A stretch of DNA of 6,650 bases, from the NCBI GenBank assembly GCA_044375915.1, contig JBILLU010000180.1, positions 1 through 6,650 of the forward strand, written 5' to 3'. A program made the translations under genes and the position numbers. Positions within the stretch are counted from its first letter, which is position 1. Each line of letters starts with the position of its first letter. Of the stretch, positions 1 through 6,650 are shown one piece after another. Source of the DNA: JAFEBO01 sp044375915 (GTDB taxonomy: Bacteria; Planctomycetota; Phycisphaerae; Phycisphaerales; UBA1924). The notes below the pieces were generated by a model. That model was not told the origin of the DNA. It made no database searches and was given only the letters and a program-made list of their open reading frames with translations.

Positions 1-513
1 GACGTTGGCTGAATCGTGGACTTGGTTTGCACGGGCGCGGATCGCGTGCAATTCCGCGCGGATGGACTCGAGCAATCCCCGGTCACGCTCGGGGTTGAAC
101 TTGGACTGGGTGTCGGCATCGCTGCCGAGCTTGGGCATCTGGCCCCATACCGGCGCCTTGGGGTCCGGGTCGCTCTCGCGACGCGGGAAGACGTGCCAGT
201 GCAGGTGGTGAACGAGGTTGCCCAGCGACTCGTAGTTGAGCTTGAACGCGCCGGTGGCCTTGCGGACCGCCTCGGCGAGCTGGCTCATCTCTTCGAGGAA
301 GCGCAGGCGGATGGGCTTGGGGAGTTCGTCAAGCTCGGTCGCGGGGGTCTTGCAGAGCAGCAGCGAGTAGCCGCGGAAGAACTGCGAGTCGCCCATCACG
401 GCAAAGCCCGTGTCCAGCTCCGCGATGACGGTGATTCCATGGGCGGGGTGCTTCCCCTCGCGGATCGCCGCGAGGCGGTTGCAGATGTCGCAGTTGGTCT
501 GGTGGGTGGCCAT
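1..513 (-). CDS. HIT-family (histidine triad) protein, 3' end cut by the window edge
   Basis: The reading frame opens at ATG (511-513) and stays open to base 1, giving 171 residues without a stop. The defining histidine-triad motif HLHWHVF is at residues 103-109, preceded by NYESLGNLVH and followed by PR. HIT proteins bind nucleotides in the cytoplasm and act as nucleotide hydrolases or transferases, with the middle His as the nucleophile. An N-terminal CDIC (residues 8-11) resembles the CxxC of zinc-binding HIT proteins. With at least 171 residues it is longer than a minimal HINT protein of about 120; the extra part after the motif is charged and probably helical. The gene starts 7 bp after the dedA stop, so the two are probably co-transcribed. 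No good Shine-Dalgarno site precedes the ATG. The substrate cannot be told from the sequence. Confidence 0.88.
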   Translation of the reverse strand, partial: MATHQTNCDICNRLAAIREGKHPAHGITVIAELDTGFAVMGDSQFFRGYSLLLCKTPATELDELPKPIRLRFLEEMSQLAEAVRKATGAFKLNYESLGNLVHHLHWHVFPRRESDPDPKAPVWGQMPKLGSDADTQSKFNPERDRGLLESIRAELHAIRARANQVHDSANV

Positions 514-520
514 CGGGATG

Positions 521-1219
521 TCACGCGGCGGGCGTGCCCTCCGTGGCGGGCTTCTTCTGTGAGCCGCGCCGTGCCATCCAGAACTCGATGGCGATCGGGA
601 TCAGCGACACGACGATGATGCCCAGCACCACCAGCGAGAAGTTCTTCTTGACGATCTCAAAGTTGCCGAAGAGGTAGCCCGCGCCGGTGCAGAGACCGAC
701 CCACAGCAGCGCGCCTGCGACGTTGTAGAACGCGAACTTGGAGTACGTCATCGCGCCCGCGCCGGCGACGAAGGGGACGAAGGTGCGGACGATCGGGACG
801 AAGCGGCCGATGACGACCGCCTTGCCGCCGTACTTCTCGTAGAACTCGTGGGCGCGGTCCAGATGCTTGCGGTTGAGCAGGCGCTCCTTCCACGTCGGGA
901 CGTGGTTGGGATCGAGCTGCTTGCTGAAGACCTTGGGCCCGATCCACTTGCCGATGGCGTAGTTCACCGCGTCACCGAGGATGGCGGCGGTGATGAGCAG
1001 CACGAGGACAAACCAGACGTTGAGCGCCTGGGGCTGGGACGCGGCGAGCGCGCCCGCGGCGAAGAGCAGCGAATCACCGGGCAAGAACGGAGTGACAACC
1101 AGGCCAGTCTCAGCGAAGACGATCGCGAAGAGGATCGCGTAGATCCACACGCCGTAGTTCACCACCAAGTCGGCGAGCGACTTGTCGAGGTGGAGGATGG
1201 TGTGGAGGACGGTTTCCAA
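521..1219 (-). CDS. DedA-family inner-membrane protein (SNARE-associated/VTT domain)
   Basis: This is a 232-residue polytopic membrane protein. The DedA signature residues are present: FAETG with Glu37, FLPGDSLL (45-52) with Asp49, and GRFVPIVRTFVPFVAG (138-153) with Arg139 and Arg145. These correspond to the acidic and arginine residues known to be essential in E. coli YqjA and YghB. Hydrophobic segments lie near residues 24-43, 50-60, 68-88, 140-156, 163-185 and 195-215, and a Lys/Arg-rich tail ends the protein. Members of the family are needed for envelope integrity and proton-dependent transport, and some recycle undecaprenyl phosphate across the membrane; which role applies here is open. 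The start is a TTG at 1217-1219. The frame runs upstream to the TAA of the preceding gene without any ATG or GTG, so TTG is the best choice. It sits 36 bp after the upstream small gene and 7 bp before the HIT gene. Confidence 0.93.
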   Translation of the reverse strand: METVLHTILHLDKSLADLVVNYGVWIYAILFAIVFAETGLVVTPFLPGDSLLFAAGALAASQPQALNVWFVLVLLITAAILGDAVNYAIGKWIGPKVFSKQLDPNHVPTWKERLLNRKHLDRAHEFYEKYGGKAVVIGRFVPIVRTFVPFVAGAGAMTYSKFAFYNVAGALLWVGLCTGAGYLFGNFEIVKKNFSLVVLGIIVVSLIPIAIEFWMARRGSQKKPATEGTPAA

Positions 1220-1255
1220 GGGTGATTCTGAACCAAAGAAGTGCGCACTCGTGGT

Positions 1256-1486
1256 TTACGCGGTCTTGCGTCGCTTCGCGGGACGGCTGCGGAGCGACTG
1301 AACGAAAGCCTCGACCTGGGCCGCGTACTCCACAGGCACACGCACCAGCGAGAAGCGGCTGTTGATCCACGCCGCGTCGGCCTCGGCGATGGCGTCGGCG
1401 TCCGATTGATTGGCGTAGTGCGCGATGACGCCCTGCACGCGCTTCTTGTTCCAGCCCTTGGGGTAACGGTTCGGGTCTTTCTTCAT
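1256..1486 (-). CDS. Small protein, putative antitoxin partner of the upstream DUF4258/BrnT-like protein
   Basis: A 76-residue soluble protein with an N-terminal block KKDPNRYPKGWNKKRVQ, a middle acidic and Ala-rich helix-like stretch (ANQSDADAIAEADAAW, about residues 25-40), a segment SLVRVPVEYAAQVEAFVQSL, and a basic tail ending RPAKRRKTA. I recall short proteins of this form (a PxGW start, then a helix ending EDEAA or similar) next to DUF4258-type genes in other bacteria. That recollection, together with the spacing, is the reason for the antitoxin proposal. The ATG (1484-1486) lies 2 bp after the TAG of the upstream gene, which implies translational coupling, and AAGGGG about 8 bases upstream is a fair ribosome site. 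No classic ribbon-helix-helix or helix-turn-helix is obvious. The gene is very probably real; its function is inferred. Confidence 0.72.
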   Translation of the reverse strand: MKKDPNRYPKGWNKKRVQGVIAHYANQSDADAIAEADAAWINSRFSLVRVPVEYAAQVEAFVQSLRSRPAKRRKTA

Positions 1487-1488
1487 GT

Positions 1489-1770
1489 CTAGCGCCCCTT
1501 CTTTCGGAGCCTGCGTTTCAAGGCCGCGAGCGGCTTGCCGACCAACGGATAGGCGGTGATCACGAACAACGAGCCGTCGTCCTCCCGCGTGTAGATCACT
1601 TTCAGGTAGCCGCCGCCGCGAGTCTGACCGAGAGCAACACGAGAGTCATCGCGCCCGGCAAAGTCTTGCAGCGGTGACTCCAAAACCTGAGCGCATTCGC
1701 TCGTGCTCACGCCGTGGTTCTCGACGTGAGGGCGTCCGGTTTCGGGATCGATGTAGAAGCGGATCTTCAC
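1489..1770 (-). CDS. DUF4258/BrnT-like small protein, putative toxin
   Basis: A 93-residue basic protein. It begins KIRFYIDPETGRPHVENHGVS, goes on to a helix-like ECAQVLESPLQDF, then GRDDSRVALGQT, YLKVIYTREDDGSLFVITAY, and a basic end KRRLRKKGR. The order (a His-Gly-Val block, a helix with a VLxxP motif, then two strands ending VxVITAY) matches DUF4258 and the related BrnT RelE-like ribonuclease toxins. The placement before a smaller partner also matches BrnTA, where the toxin gene comes first. The start is GTG (1768-1770), because an in-frame TGA lies only 9 bases upstream and no ATG is available. No Shine-Dalgarno site is seen. It begins 32 bp after groEL with no terminator between. Toxicity is not shown by the sequence, and a stand-alone housekeeping role remains possible. 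Confidence 0.75.
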   Translation of the reverse strand: MKIRFYIDPETGRPHVENHGVSTSECAQVLESPLQDFAGRDDSRVALGQTRGGGYLKVIYTREDDGSLFVITAYPLVGKPLAALKRRLRKKGR

Positions 1771-1802
1771 GGTGTTTCAGTTCGGTCGACGTCGCGGCAG
1801 GT

Positions 1803-3557
<1,755 letters not shown>

Positions 3558-4064
3558 CGGTCTCTCCGAACGAGTTGGGGCGAATGTGTTTGGTAGTTAC
3601 TCGGAAAATACGGCACAGCGGCAGCGATGCCGTGAAGGGCCGAGGGCAAGGGGCGTGCCAGAAGCGGGGACGGTTGGTTGGAGTCGCACACGGCCGGGCC
3701 CACGGATCACCCGCGGCTTTGGGGGTTTGACAGGGGTGCGGCGGCGACAGATCGGGCTGGTGTGCGGCGCGGTTGTCACAGCCTCGGCCATGGGCACAGA
3801 CCCTCTGCCGAAGTGGCAGGGAGCGGGGAAGTCCCCAAGACCCCGGCTCCCCACACACAGGGGTTGGAGCCTTGGAGGCAGGGGTGCCGTTGGAGGTGTG
3901 GGGTTGGAGGTGGCCAGGGGGCGAGGGGGCACACGGCGGTGCTCTCATGCCCAGCATTCGCCTCAGCCCTTCAACCTTCGATCCCGACCTCCGCGCTCCG
4001 CTCGTCACGCGTTCGTTGATCGCAAGGCCGAACGCGGCTTGTGCGCCCGAGGCCGCGATCGCCC
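3558..4064. other. Gene-free stretch upstream of groEL with several small hairpins
   Basis: Open frames here on both strands look like GC-driven noise: rich in Arg, Pro and Gly, with no recognisable domain. I saw no CIRCE operator, tRNA or riboswitch core, and no convincing sigma-70 promoter. An AT-rich patch at 3592-3609 (minus strand GTATTTTCCGAGTAACTACC) is the likeliest place for the groEL start of transcription. Hairpins visible are CTGCC/GGCAG (3805-3819), GGGG/CCCC with an AAGT loop (3825-3836), CCCCACAC/GTGTGGGG (3849-3856 with 3896-3903), and a two-part stem of GATCGC plus GGCC (4018-4029 with 4051-4060). Part of this may be the groEL leader or an unrecognised RNA. Confidence 0.5.
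3562..3567 (-). promoter_or_regulatory. Ribosome binding site of groEL
   Basis: On the minus strand GGAGAG stands 4 bases before the groEL ATG (its GGAG core 6 bases before). It is the clearest Shine-Dalgarno site in the window and supports the chosen start, whereas sucB, dedA and the putative toxin gene show none. Confidence 0.7.
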
Positions 4065-4301
4065 TGCCTTTCGCCCGGAGGGCGCACGAGTGTTGCCGGC
4101 AGATTCATCTGCCGGTTGGGGGCCACCTATTTCTTCTTGCTCTTCTGACTCCCCGCCCCGGAGGGGCGGACGAGTCATCACACGCCGCGTTCGTCCGCCC
4201 CTCCGGGGCGGGAATACCAAGAAGGCAAAGTGAAAGAGAAAGAGCCTTCACCGGCGGTTGAAACCGCCGGCAACATTCGTGCGCCCTCCGGGCGGAAGGC
4301 A
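4065..4301. repeat. 237-bp nested palindrome: outer inverted repeat with 52-bp arms
   Basis: The left arm (4065-4116) and right arm (4250-4301) are inverted copies matching at 46 of 52 positions. Each arm contains two hairpins: a small one, CGCCC-GGA-GGGCG, and a larger one with a 9-bp stem and 2-base loop (CCGGCAGAT/ATCTGCCGG on the left, CCGGCGGTT/AACCGCCGG on the right). Four of the six differences between arms are two compensatory base-pair changes in the larger stem. The element lies between sucB and groEL and has no gene inside. It resembles REP/BIME-like or MITE-like dispersed palindromes. Whether it is mobile or occurs elsewhere in the genome cannot be seen from one window. Confidence 0.88.
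4152..4212. repeat. Inner perfect inverted repeat (22-bp arms, 17-base loop)
   Basis: Positions 4152-4173 and 4191-4212 are exact reverse complements, enclosing a 17-base loop (4174-4190). Each arm itself folds as CGCCCC-GGA-GGGGCG followed by GACGA. This is the same design as the small hairpin plus CACGA in the outer arms, so the region contains four copies of one motif, two facing each way. With no T-run on either side it is not a standard intrinsic terminator. Confidence 0.88.
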
Positions 4302-4323
4302 TCGAGACCAGAGCGAAGCAGGG

Positions 4324-4340
4324 CCTCAGCCAGACTGAGG
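4324..4340. repeat. Small hairpin
   Basis: CCTCAG (4324-4329) and CTGAGG (4335-4340) form a 6-bp stem with a 5-base loop between the nested palindrome and the terminator-like hairpin. No T-run follows on either strand, and its role is unknown. Confidence 0.4.
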
Positions 4341-4360
4341 GAAACGCCAGATTCCATCAA

Positions 4361-4387
4361 TGAAAAGGACCGGCCAGAGGCCGGTCC
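4361..4387 (-). terminator. Probable Rho-independent terminator downstream of sucB
   Basis: On the minus strand GGACCGGCC and GGCCGGTCC (4379-4387 with 4367-4375) form a perfect 9-bp stem with a 3-base TCT loop, directly followed by TTTTCA. It lies about 120 bases past the sucB stop and is oriented to end the sucA-sucB transcript. The T-run is short. A near-identical hairpin is, as I recall, a common dispersed repeat in planctomycetes, so it could be a repeat that doubles as a terminator. Confidence 0.55.
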
Positions 4388-4390
4388 CAC

Positions 4391-4501
4391 TGATGTCTGA
4401 TGTCTGATGTCTGATGCCTGATGCACAATGCCTGATGCCTTCCCCTAGTGCCCAGTGCCCAGTGCCTAGTGCCCAGTGCCTAGTGCCCAGTGCCCGATGC
4501 C
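4391..4501. repeat. Heptanucleotide tandem repeat array (15 units)
   Basis: Fifteen 7-bp units follow the pattern YRRTGYC, with one unit ending in CA. In order they are TGATGTC three times, TGATGCC, TGATGCA, CAATGCC and TGATGCC; then a 6-bp break TTCCCC (4440-4445); then TAGTGCC, CAGTGCC twice, TAGTGCC, CAGTGCC, TAGTGCC, CAGTGCC and CGATGCC. The first block is TGATG-type and the second AGTG-type, yet both keep the 7-bp period. The array ends 6 bp from the sucB stop codon and would be transcribed as its 3' untranslated region. It resembles the short tandemly repeated repetitive (STRR) heptamers known from cyanobacteria. Confidence 0.92.
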
Positions 4502-4507
4502 TCCGCA

Positions 4508-5842
4508 TCACACCTCAAGCAGCAACCGCTGCGGATCCTCGATGCACTGCTTGATGCGCACCAGGAACTGCACGGCCTCCGCTCCATCGATGATGCGATG
4601 GTCGTACGACAGCGCGAGGTACATCATCGGGCGGACGGCGATCTGGCCGCTGCCTGCCGGGTATTCGACCGGGCGGTTCTTGATCGCGTGCATGCCGAGG
4701 ATGGCGGACTGGGGCGCGTTCAAGATCGGCGTGCTCATGAGGCTGCCGAAGACGCCGCCGTTGGTGATGGTGAAGGTGCCGCCCTGCATCTCGTCGAGGC
4801 CAAGCTTGCCGTCGCGGCCTCGAGTGGCGAGGTCCTTGATGCCGGCCTCGACCTGAGCGACGCCGCGGCTCTCGCAGTTGCGGAGCACGGGGACGACCAG
4901 GCCCTTGGGCGTGCTGACGGCGACCGCGATATCGCACGAGGCGTGCTTCTCGATGAACAGCTGACCGCCCTCTTCGACGATCGAGGCGTTGACGAGCGGG
5001 AAGGTCTTGAGCGCGGAGACGGCGGCCTTGACGAAGAAGCCCATGAACCCGAGGCCCACGCCGTGCTTCTTCTCGAAGTCTTCCTTGTAGGTCTTGCGGA
5101 GGGCCATCACCTCGCCCATGTCCACCTCGTTGAAGGTGGTGAGCATGGCGGCGGTGTGCTGAGCCTGCACCAGGCGCTGCGCGATGCGCTGGCGGATCGG
5201 CGTCATCTTCTCGCGGGTCGCGCCCGCCGACGAAGAAGCAGGAGCGGGGCCGGACGGAGCGGCGACGCGGGCTGCGCCGTTGCTTGCCGGAGCGCCGGAG
5301 GGCACGCCCGAGTTGCGGGCCTGCACAAACGCGAGCACGTCCTGCTCGCGGATGCGGCCGCCGCCGCCGGTGGCGACGACGCGGGAGAGATCGACGTTGT
5401 GCTCCTCGGCGAGTTTCTTGGCGAGAGGCGTGGCGTGGACTTCGGTGGTGGCGGCTGCCGGAGCGGTGAATGGAGTGGCGGTCGGGGCGGTCGCGGGCTT
5501 AAGCGCGGGCTGCGCCGGGGCGGGTGCCGGAGCGGGAGTCGCGGCGGGTGCGGGCTTCGCGACCGGTGCGGGAGCGGGAGCCGACGCTGCGGGCTTGCTC
5601 GGCGCAGCTCCGGCCTCGATCGCGCCGACGACCTGACCGACGTTGACGGTGTCGCCCTCGCCGGCCATGCGCTTCAACACACCGGCCTCGGGGGCGAGGA
5701 TGGGCATGGTGACCTTGTCGGTCTCGAGGTCGAGCAGTTCCTCGTCGCGGTTGACGAAGTCGCCGTCTTTCTTGTGCCACTTGGAGAGGACGCCGGTGGT
5801 GATCGACTCGGCGATGCTCGGGATGGTGATGTTGGTGGGCAT
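4508..5842 (-). CDS. sucB: Dihydrolipoamide succinyltransferase (E2 of 2-oxoglutarate dehydrogenase)
   Basis: A 444-residue E2 that passes the succinyl group from E1 through its lipoyl arm to CoA. Domains in order: an N-terminal lipoyl domain (about 2-77) with the lipoylated Lys43 in DLETDKVTM; a long Ala/Pro linker (about 79-135); a peripheral subunit-binding domain (about 137-173, TPLAKKLAEEHNVDLSRV to GGRI); a second Ala/Pro/Ser linker; and the catalytic core from about 210. The core has NEVDM and ends with SYDHRIIDG (412-420), where His415 and Asp419 are catalytic. The DPQRLLLEV end is typical of SucB rather than AceF. It is longer than E. coli SucB (about 404) because of the linkers. The ATG at 5842 is chosen because the lipoyl domain begins there. 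An in-frame extension to 5935 is possible but would only translate a hairpin repeat. No Shine-Dalgarno site is seen. Confidence 0.97.
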   Translation of the reverse strand: MPTNITIPSIAESITTGVLSKWHKKDGDFVNRDEELLDLETDKVTMPILAPEAGVLKRMAGEGDTVNVGQVVGAIEAGAAPSKPAASAPAPAPVAKPAPAATPAPAPAPAQPALKPATAPTATPFTAPAAATTEVHATPLAKKLAEEHNVDLSRVVATGGGGRIREQDVLAFVQARNSGVPSGAPASNGAARVAAPSGPAPASSSAGATREKMTPIRQRIAQRLVQAQHTAAMLTTFNEVDMGEVMALRKTYKEDFEKKHGVGLGFMGFFVKAAVSALKTFPLVNASIVEEGGQLFIEKHASCDIAVAVSTPKGLVVPVLRNCESRGVAQVEAGIKDLATRGRDGKLGLDEMQGGTFTITNGGVFGSLMSTPILNAPQSAILGMHAIKNRPVEYPAGSGQIAVRPMMYLALSYDHRIIDGAEAVQFLVRIKQCIEDPQRLLLEV

Positions 5843-5904
5843 GGTTGTCAGGGTGTTATCGGCTCGAAAACGCCGGAAGTCTTGCGGAAGTATCGGAGCC
5901 TGTC

Positions 5905-5948
5905 CGGGTGCCACTGCTTGGCTGCTTTGAGCCAAGCAGTGCGGGTGG
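5905..5948 (+). repeat. 44-bp hairpin element, copy 1
   Basis: It contains a perfect 12-bp stem, CACTGCTTGGCT (5912-5923) with its complement at 5930-5941, and a 6-base loop. It is an inverted copy of the element at 6010-6053, matching at 37 of 44 positions. It lies in the leader between sucA and sucB, and no T-run follows on the minus strand. Confidence 0.85.
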
Positions 5949-5963
5949 GGCGGGTGGGGCGGG
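5943..5963 (+). other. G-quadruplex-type motif in the sucA-sucB gap
   Basis: Five runs of G with lengths 3, 4, 3, 4 and 3 are separated by single bases (T, C, T, C). This is also a 9-bp tandem repeat, GGGTGGGGC. Single-base loops are the most favourable form for a parallel quadruplex. The G-rich strand is the template strand for sucB, so the mRNA would carry the C-rich copy. Confidence 0.75.
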
Positions 5964-5976
5964 TGCGTGCGGTGAT

Positions 5977-6005
5977 GTTTGATTCCAGAGGTCCACGGTC
6001 GTCAA
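5977..6005 (-). promoter_or_regulatory. Weak candidate promoter for sucB
   Basis: On the minus strand TTGACG (6000-6005) is five of six bases of a sigma-70 -35 box. After exactly 17 bases comes TCAAAC (5977-5982), a poor -10 box. It would start sucB transcription between the two hairpin elements. The poor -10 makes this only a suggestion. Confidence 0.22.
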
Positions 6006-6009
6006 CGTT

Positions 6010-6053
6010 CCAGTCGCACGGCTTGGCTCCGAGCCGCCAAGCCGTGGCACCCG
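6010..6053 (-). repeat. 44-bp hairpin element, copy 2 (inverted to copy 1)
   Basis: CACGGCTTGGC (6017-6027) pairs with 6036-6046 in an 11-bp stem. Compared with copy 1, one stem pair has changed from T-A to G-C on both sides, so pairing is preserved. It begins 1 bp past the sucA stop codon and could act as the 3' end structure of the sucA message, although no T-run follows. Confidence 0.85.
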
Positions 6054-6054
6054 A

Positions 6055-6650
6055 TCAACGCTTCCCGGAGACGGCCTTCGACTCGCTCTTGGCCGCGGGT
6101 TTGGGCTCTGCCTTCGGTGCGTCCTTCCCATCCTTCTTGGGCGGGGCCTTCCCCACCGCTTCTTCGAGGATGTCTTCCTGCTCGTGCTTGTGCACGTGCT
6201 TGCTGCCCACCGCCGGGCTCGCGCTCGCGGGGCGGCCGATGTAGGGCAGGTCGAAGCCAAGTGTGGCCTGCACCGCGTCGCGGACGAACAGGTACGCGCC
6301 CATGTTCCGCGGCTCTTCCTGCACCCACACACGCTTCGCGGTCTTGGGGTACGAGTCCAGCACGCCCTTGAGTGCGGCGGCGTTGAGCGGATAGAACTGC
6401 TCCAGACGCACGATCGCGATCTCGTGCTTCGCCAGTTCGTCGCGACGCTCGGCGAGTTCCCAGTACAACTTGCCCGAGCACAGAAGCACGTTCTTCACGC
6501 CCTTCTTGTCGAGCAACTTGCTCTCTGACTTCACGCCCACCGTCGGCGCGAAGCGCGGGTCGTCGATCACTTCCTGGAAGCGGCCGTTGAGCAGCTCCTC
6601 GACGCGGCTGGTCTCCTTGCGGAGCAGGCTCTTGGGCGTCATCACGATCA
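6055..6650 (-). CDS. sucA: 2-oxoglutarate dehydrogenase E1 component, C-terminal part (5' end beyond the window)
   Basis: The frame is open at the right edge and gives the last 198 residues, starting IVMTPKSLLRKE. That sequence is the well-known PLIVMTPKSLLR region of SucA. Further family landmarks are GVKNVLLCSGKLYWEL, EIAIVRLEQFYPL, VWVQEEPRNMGAY and YIGRPASASPAVG, the last being the C-terminal signature of the thiamine-diphosphate E1. E1 decarboxylates 2-oxoglutarate and loads the succinyl group onto the lipoyl arm of SucB, encoded next. After the usual end (about EDILEEAV) there is an extra tail of about 30 residues rich in Lys, Ala, Pro and Ser (KAPPKKDGKDAPKAEPKPAA and on), probably disordered. 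The thiamine-binding part lies outside the window. Confidence 0.97.
   Translation of the reverse strand, partial: IVMTPKSLLRKETSRVEELLNGRFQEVIDDPRFAPTVGVKSESKLLDKKGVKNVLLCSGKLYWELAERRDELAKHEIAIVRLEQFYPLNAAALKGVLDSYPKTAKRVWVQEEPRNMGAYLFVRDAVQATLGFDLPYIGRPASASPAVGSKHVHKHEQEDILEEAVGKAPPKKDGKDAPKAEPKPAAKSESKAVSGKR

Noticed and set aside
3727..3755. TTGACA on the plus strand as a -35 promoter box
   Set aside because: No -10-like hexamer is found 15-19 bases downstream, and no gene lies on that strand.
4065..4301. CRISPR array or spacer-repeat structure
   Set aside because: The repeats are inverted, few and unevenly spaced, with no regular spacers and no cas genes.
4391..4501. Iterons of a replication origin or DnaA boxes
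   Set aside because: 7-bp units without a longer conserved core, no DnaA-box match noticed, no AT-rich unwinding region and no replication gene nearby.
5843..5935. A 31-residue N-terminal extension of SucB
   Set aside because: It would translate hairpin copy 1 and its flank, and the lipoyl domain starts at the internal ATG (MPTNITIPSIAES).
4490..6244. A 584-codon open frame on the plus strand opposite sucB and sucA
   Set aside because: It is an antisense shadow that crosses the hairpin repeats and intergenic gap and shows no recognisable protein.

Overview
The window is GC-rich bacterial chromosome in which every convincing gene lies on the minus strand. Read in the direction of transcription (right to left) the order is sucA (3' end only), sucB, a gene-free stretch of about 950 bp full of repeats, groEL, a two-gene toxin-antitoxin-like pair, a DedA-family membrane protein, and the start of a HIT-family protein that runs off the left edge. 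The style suggests a planctomycete, perhaps Phycisphaerae: high GC, weak or absent Shine-Dalgarno sites on several genes, TTG and GTG starts, groEL without an adjacent groES, and palindromic repeats of a kind I associate with those genomes. That placement is an inference from style, not proven.

Right part (4508-6650). SucA and SucB are the E1 and E2 subunits of the 2-oxoglutarate dehydrogenase complex of the TCA cycle. They are separated by a 212-bp gap, unusually long for an operon pair. The gap holds two copies of a 44-bp hairpin element facing each other, with a G-quadruplex-type run between them.

Middle part (3558-4507). This region carries no believable gene. Next to the sucB stop lies a 7-bp tandem repeat array of 15 units. 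Beyond it are a terminator-like hairpin followed by T residues and a 237-bp nested palindrome. The outer arms of that palindrome differ from each other by compensatory changes inside a hairpin stem. The last 500 bp before groEL contain several smaller hairpins but no CIRCE operator or tRNA that I could see.

Left part (1-3557). GroEL has all the ATPase residues, most of the GroES-contact residues and a GGM tail, plus an extra segment of about 20 residues in the second equatorial half. It is followed after 32 bp by a GTG-started, DUF4258/BrnT-like small protein and, 2 bp later, a small partner protein. DedA follows after 36 bp and the HIT protein after 7 bp. No terminator is visible between these genes, so the chaperonin, the pair, DedA and HIT may share one transcript.

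The most interesting items are the two palindromic repeat families with stem-preserving changes, the heptamer array, and the toxin-antitoxin-like pair just downstream of groEL.
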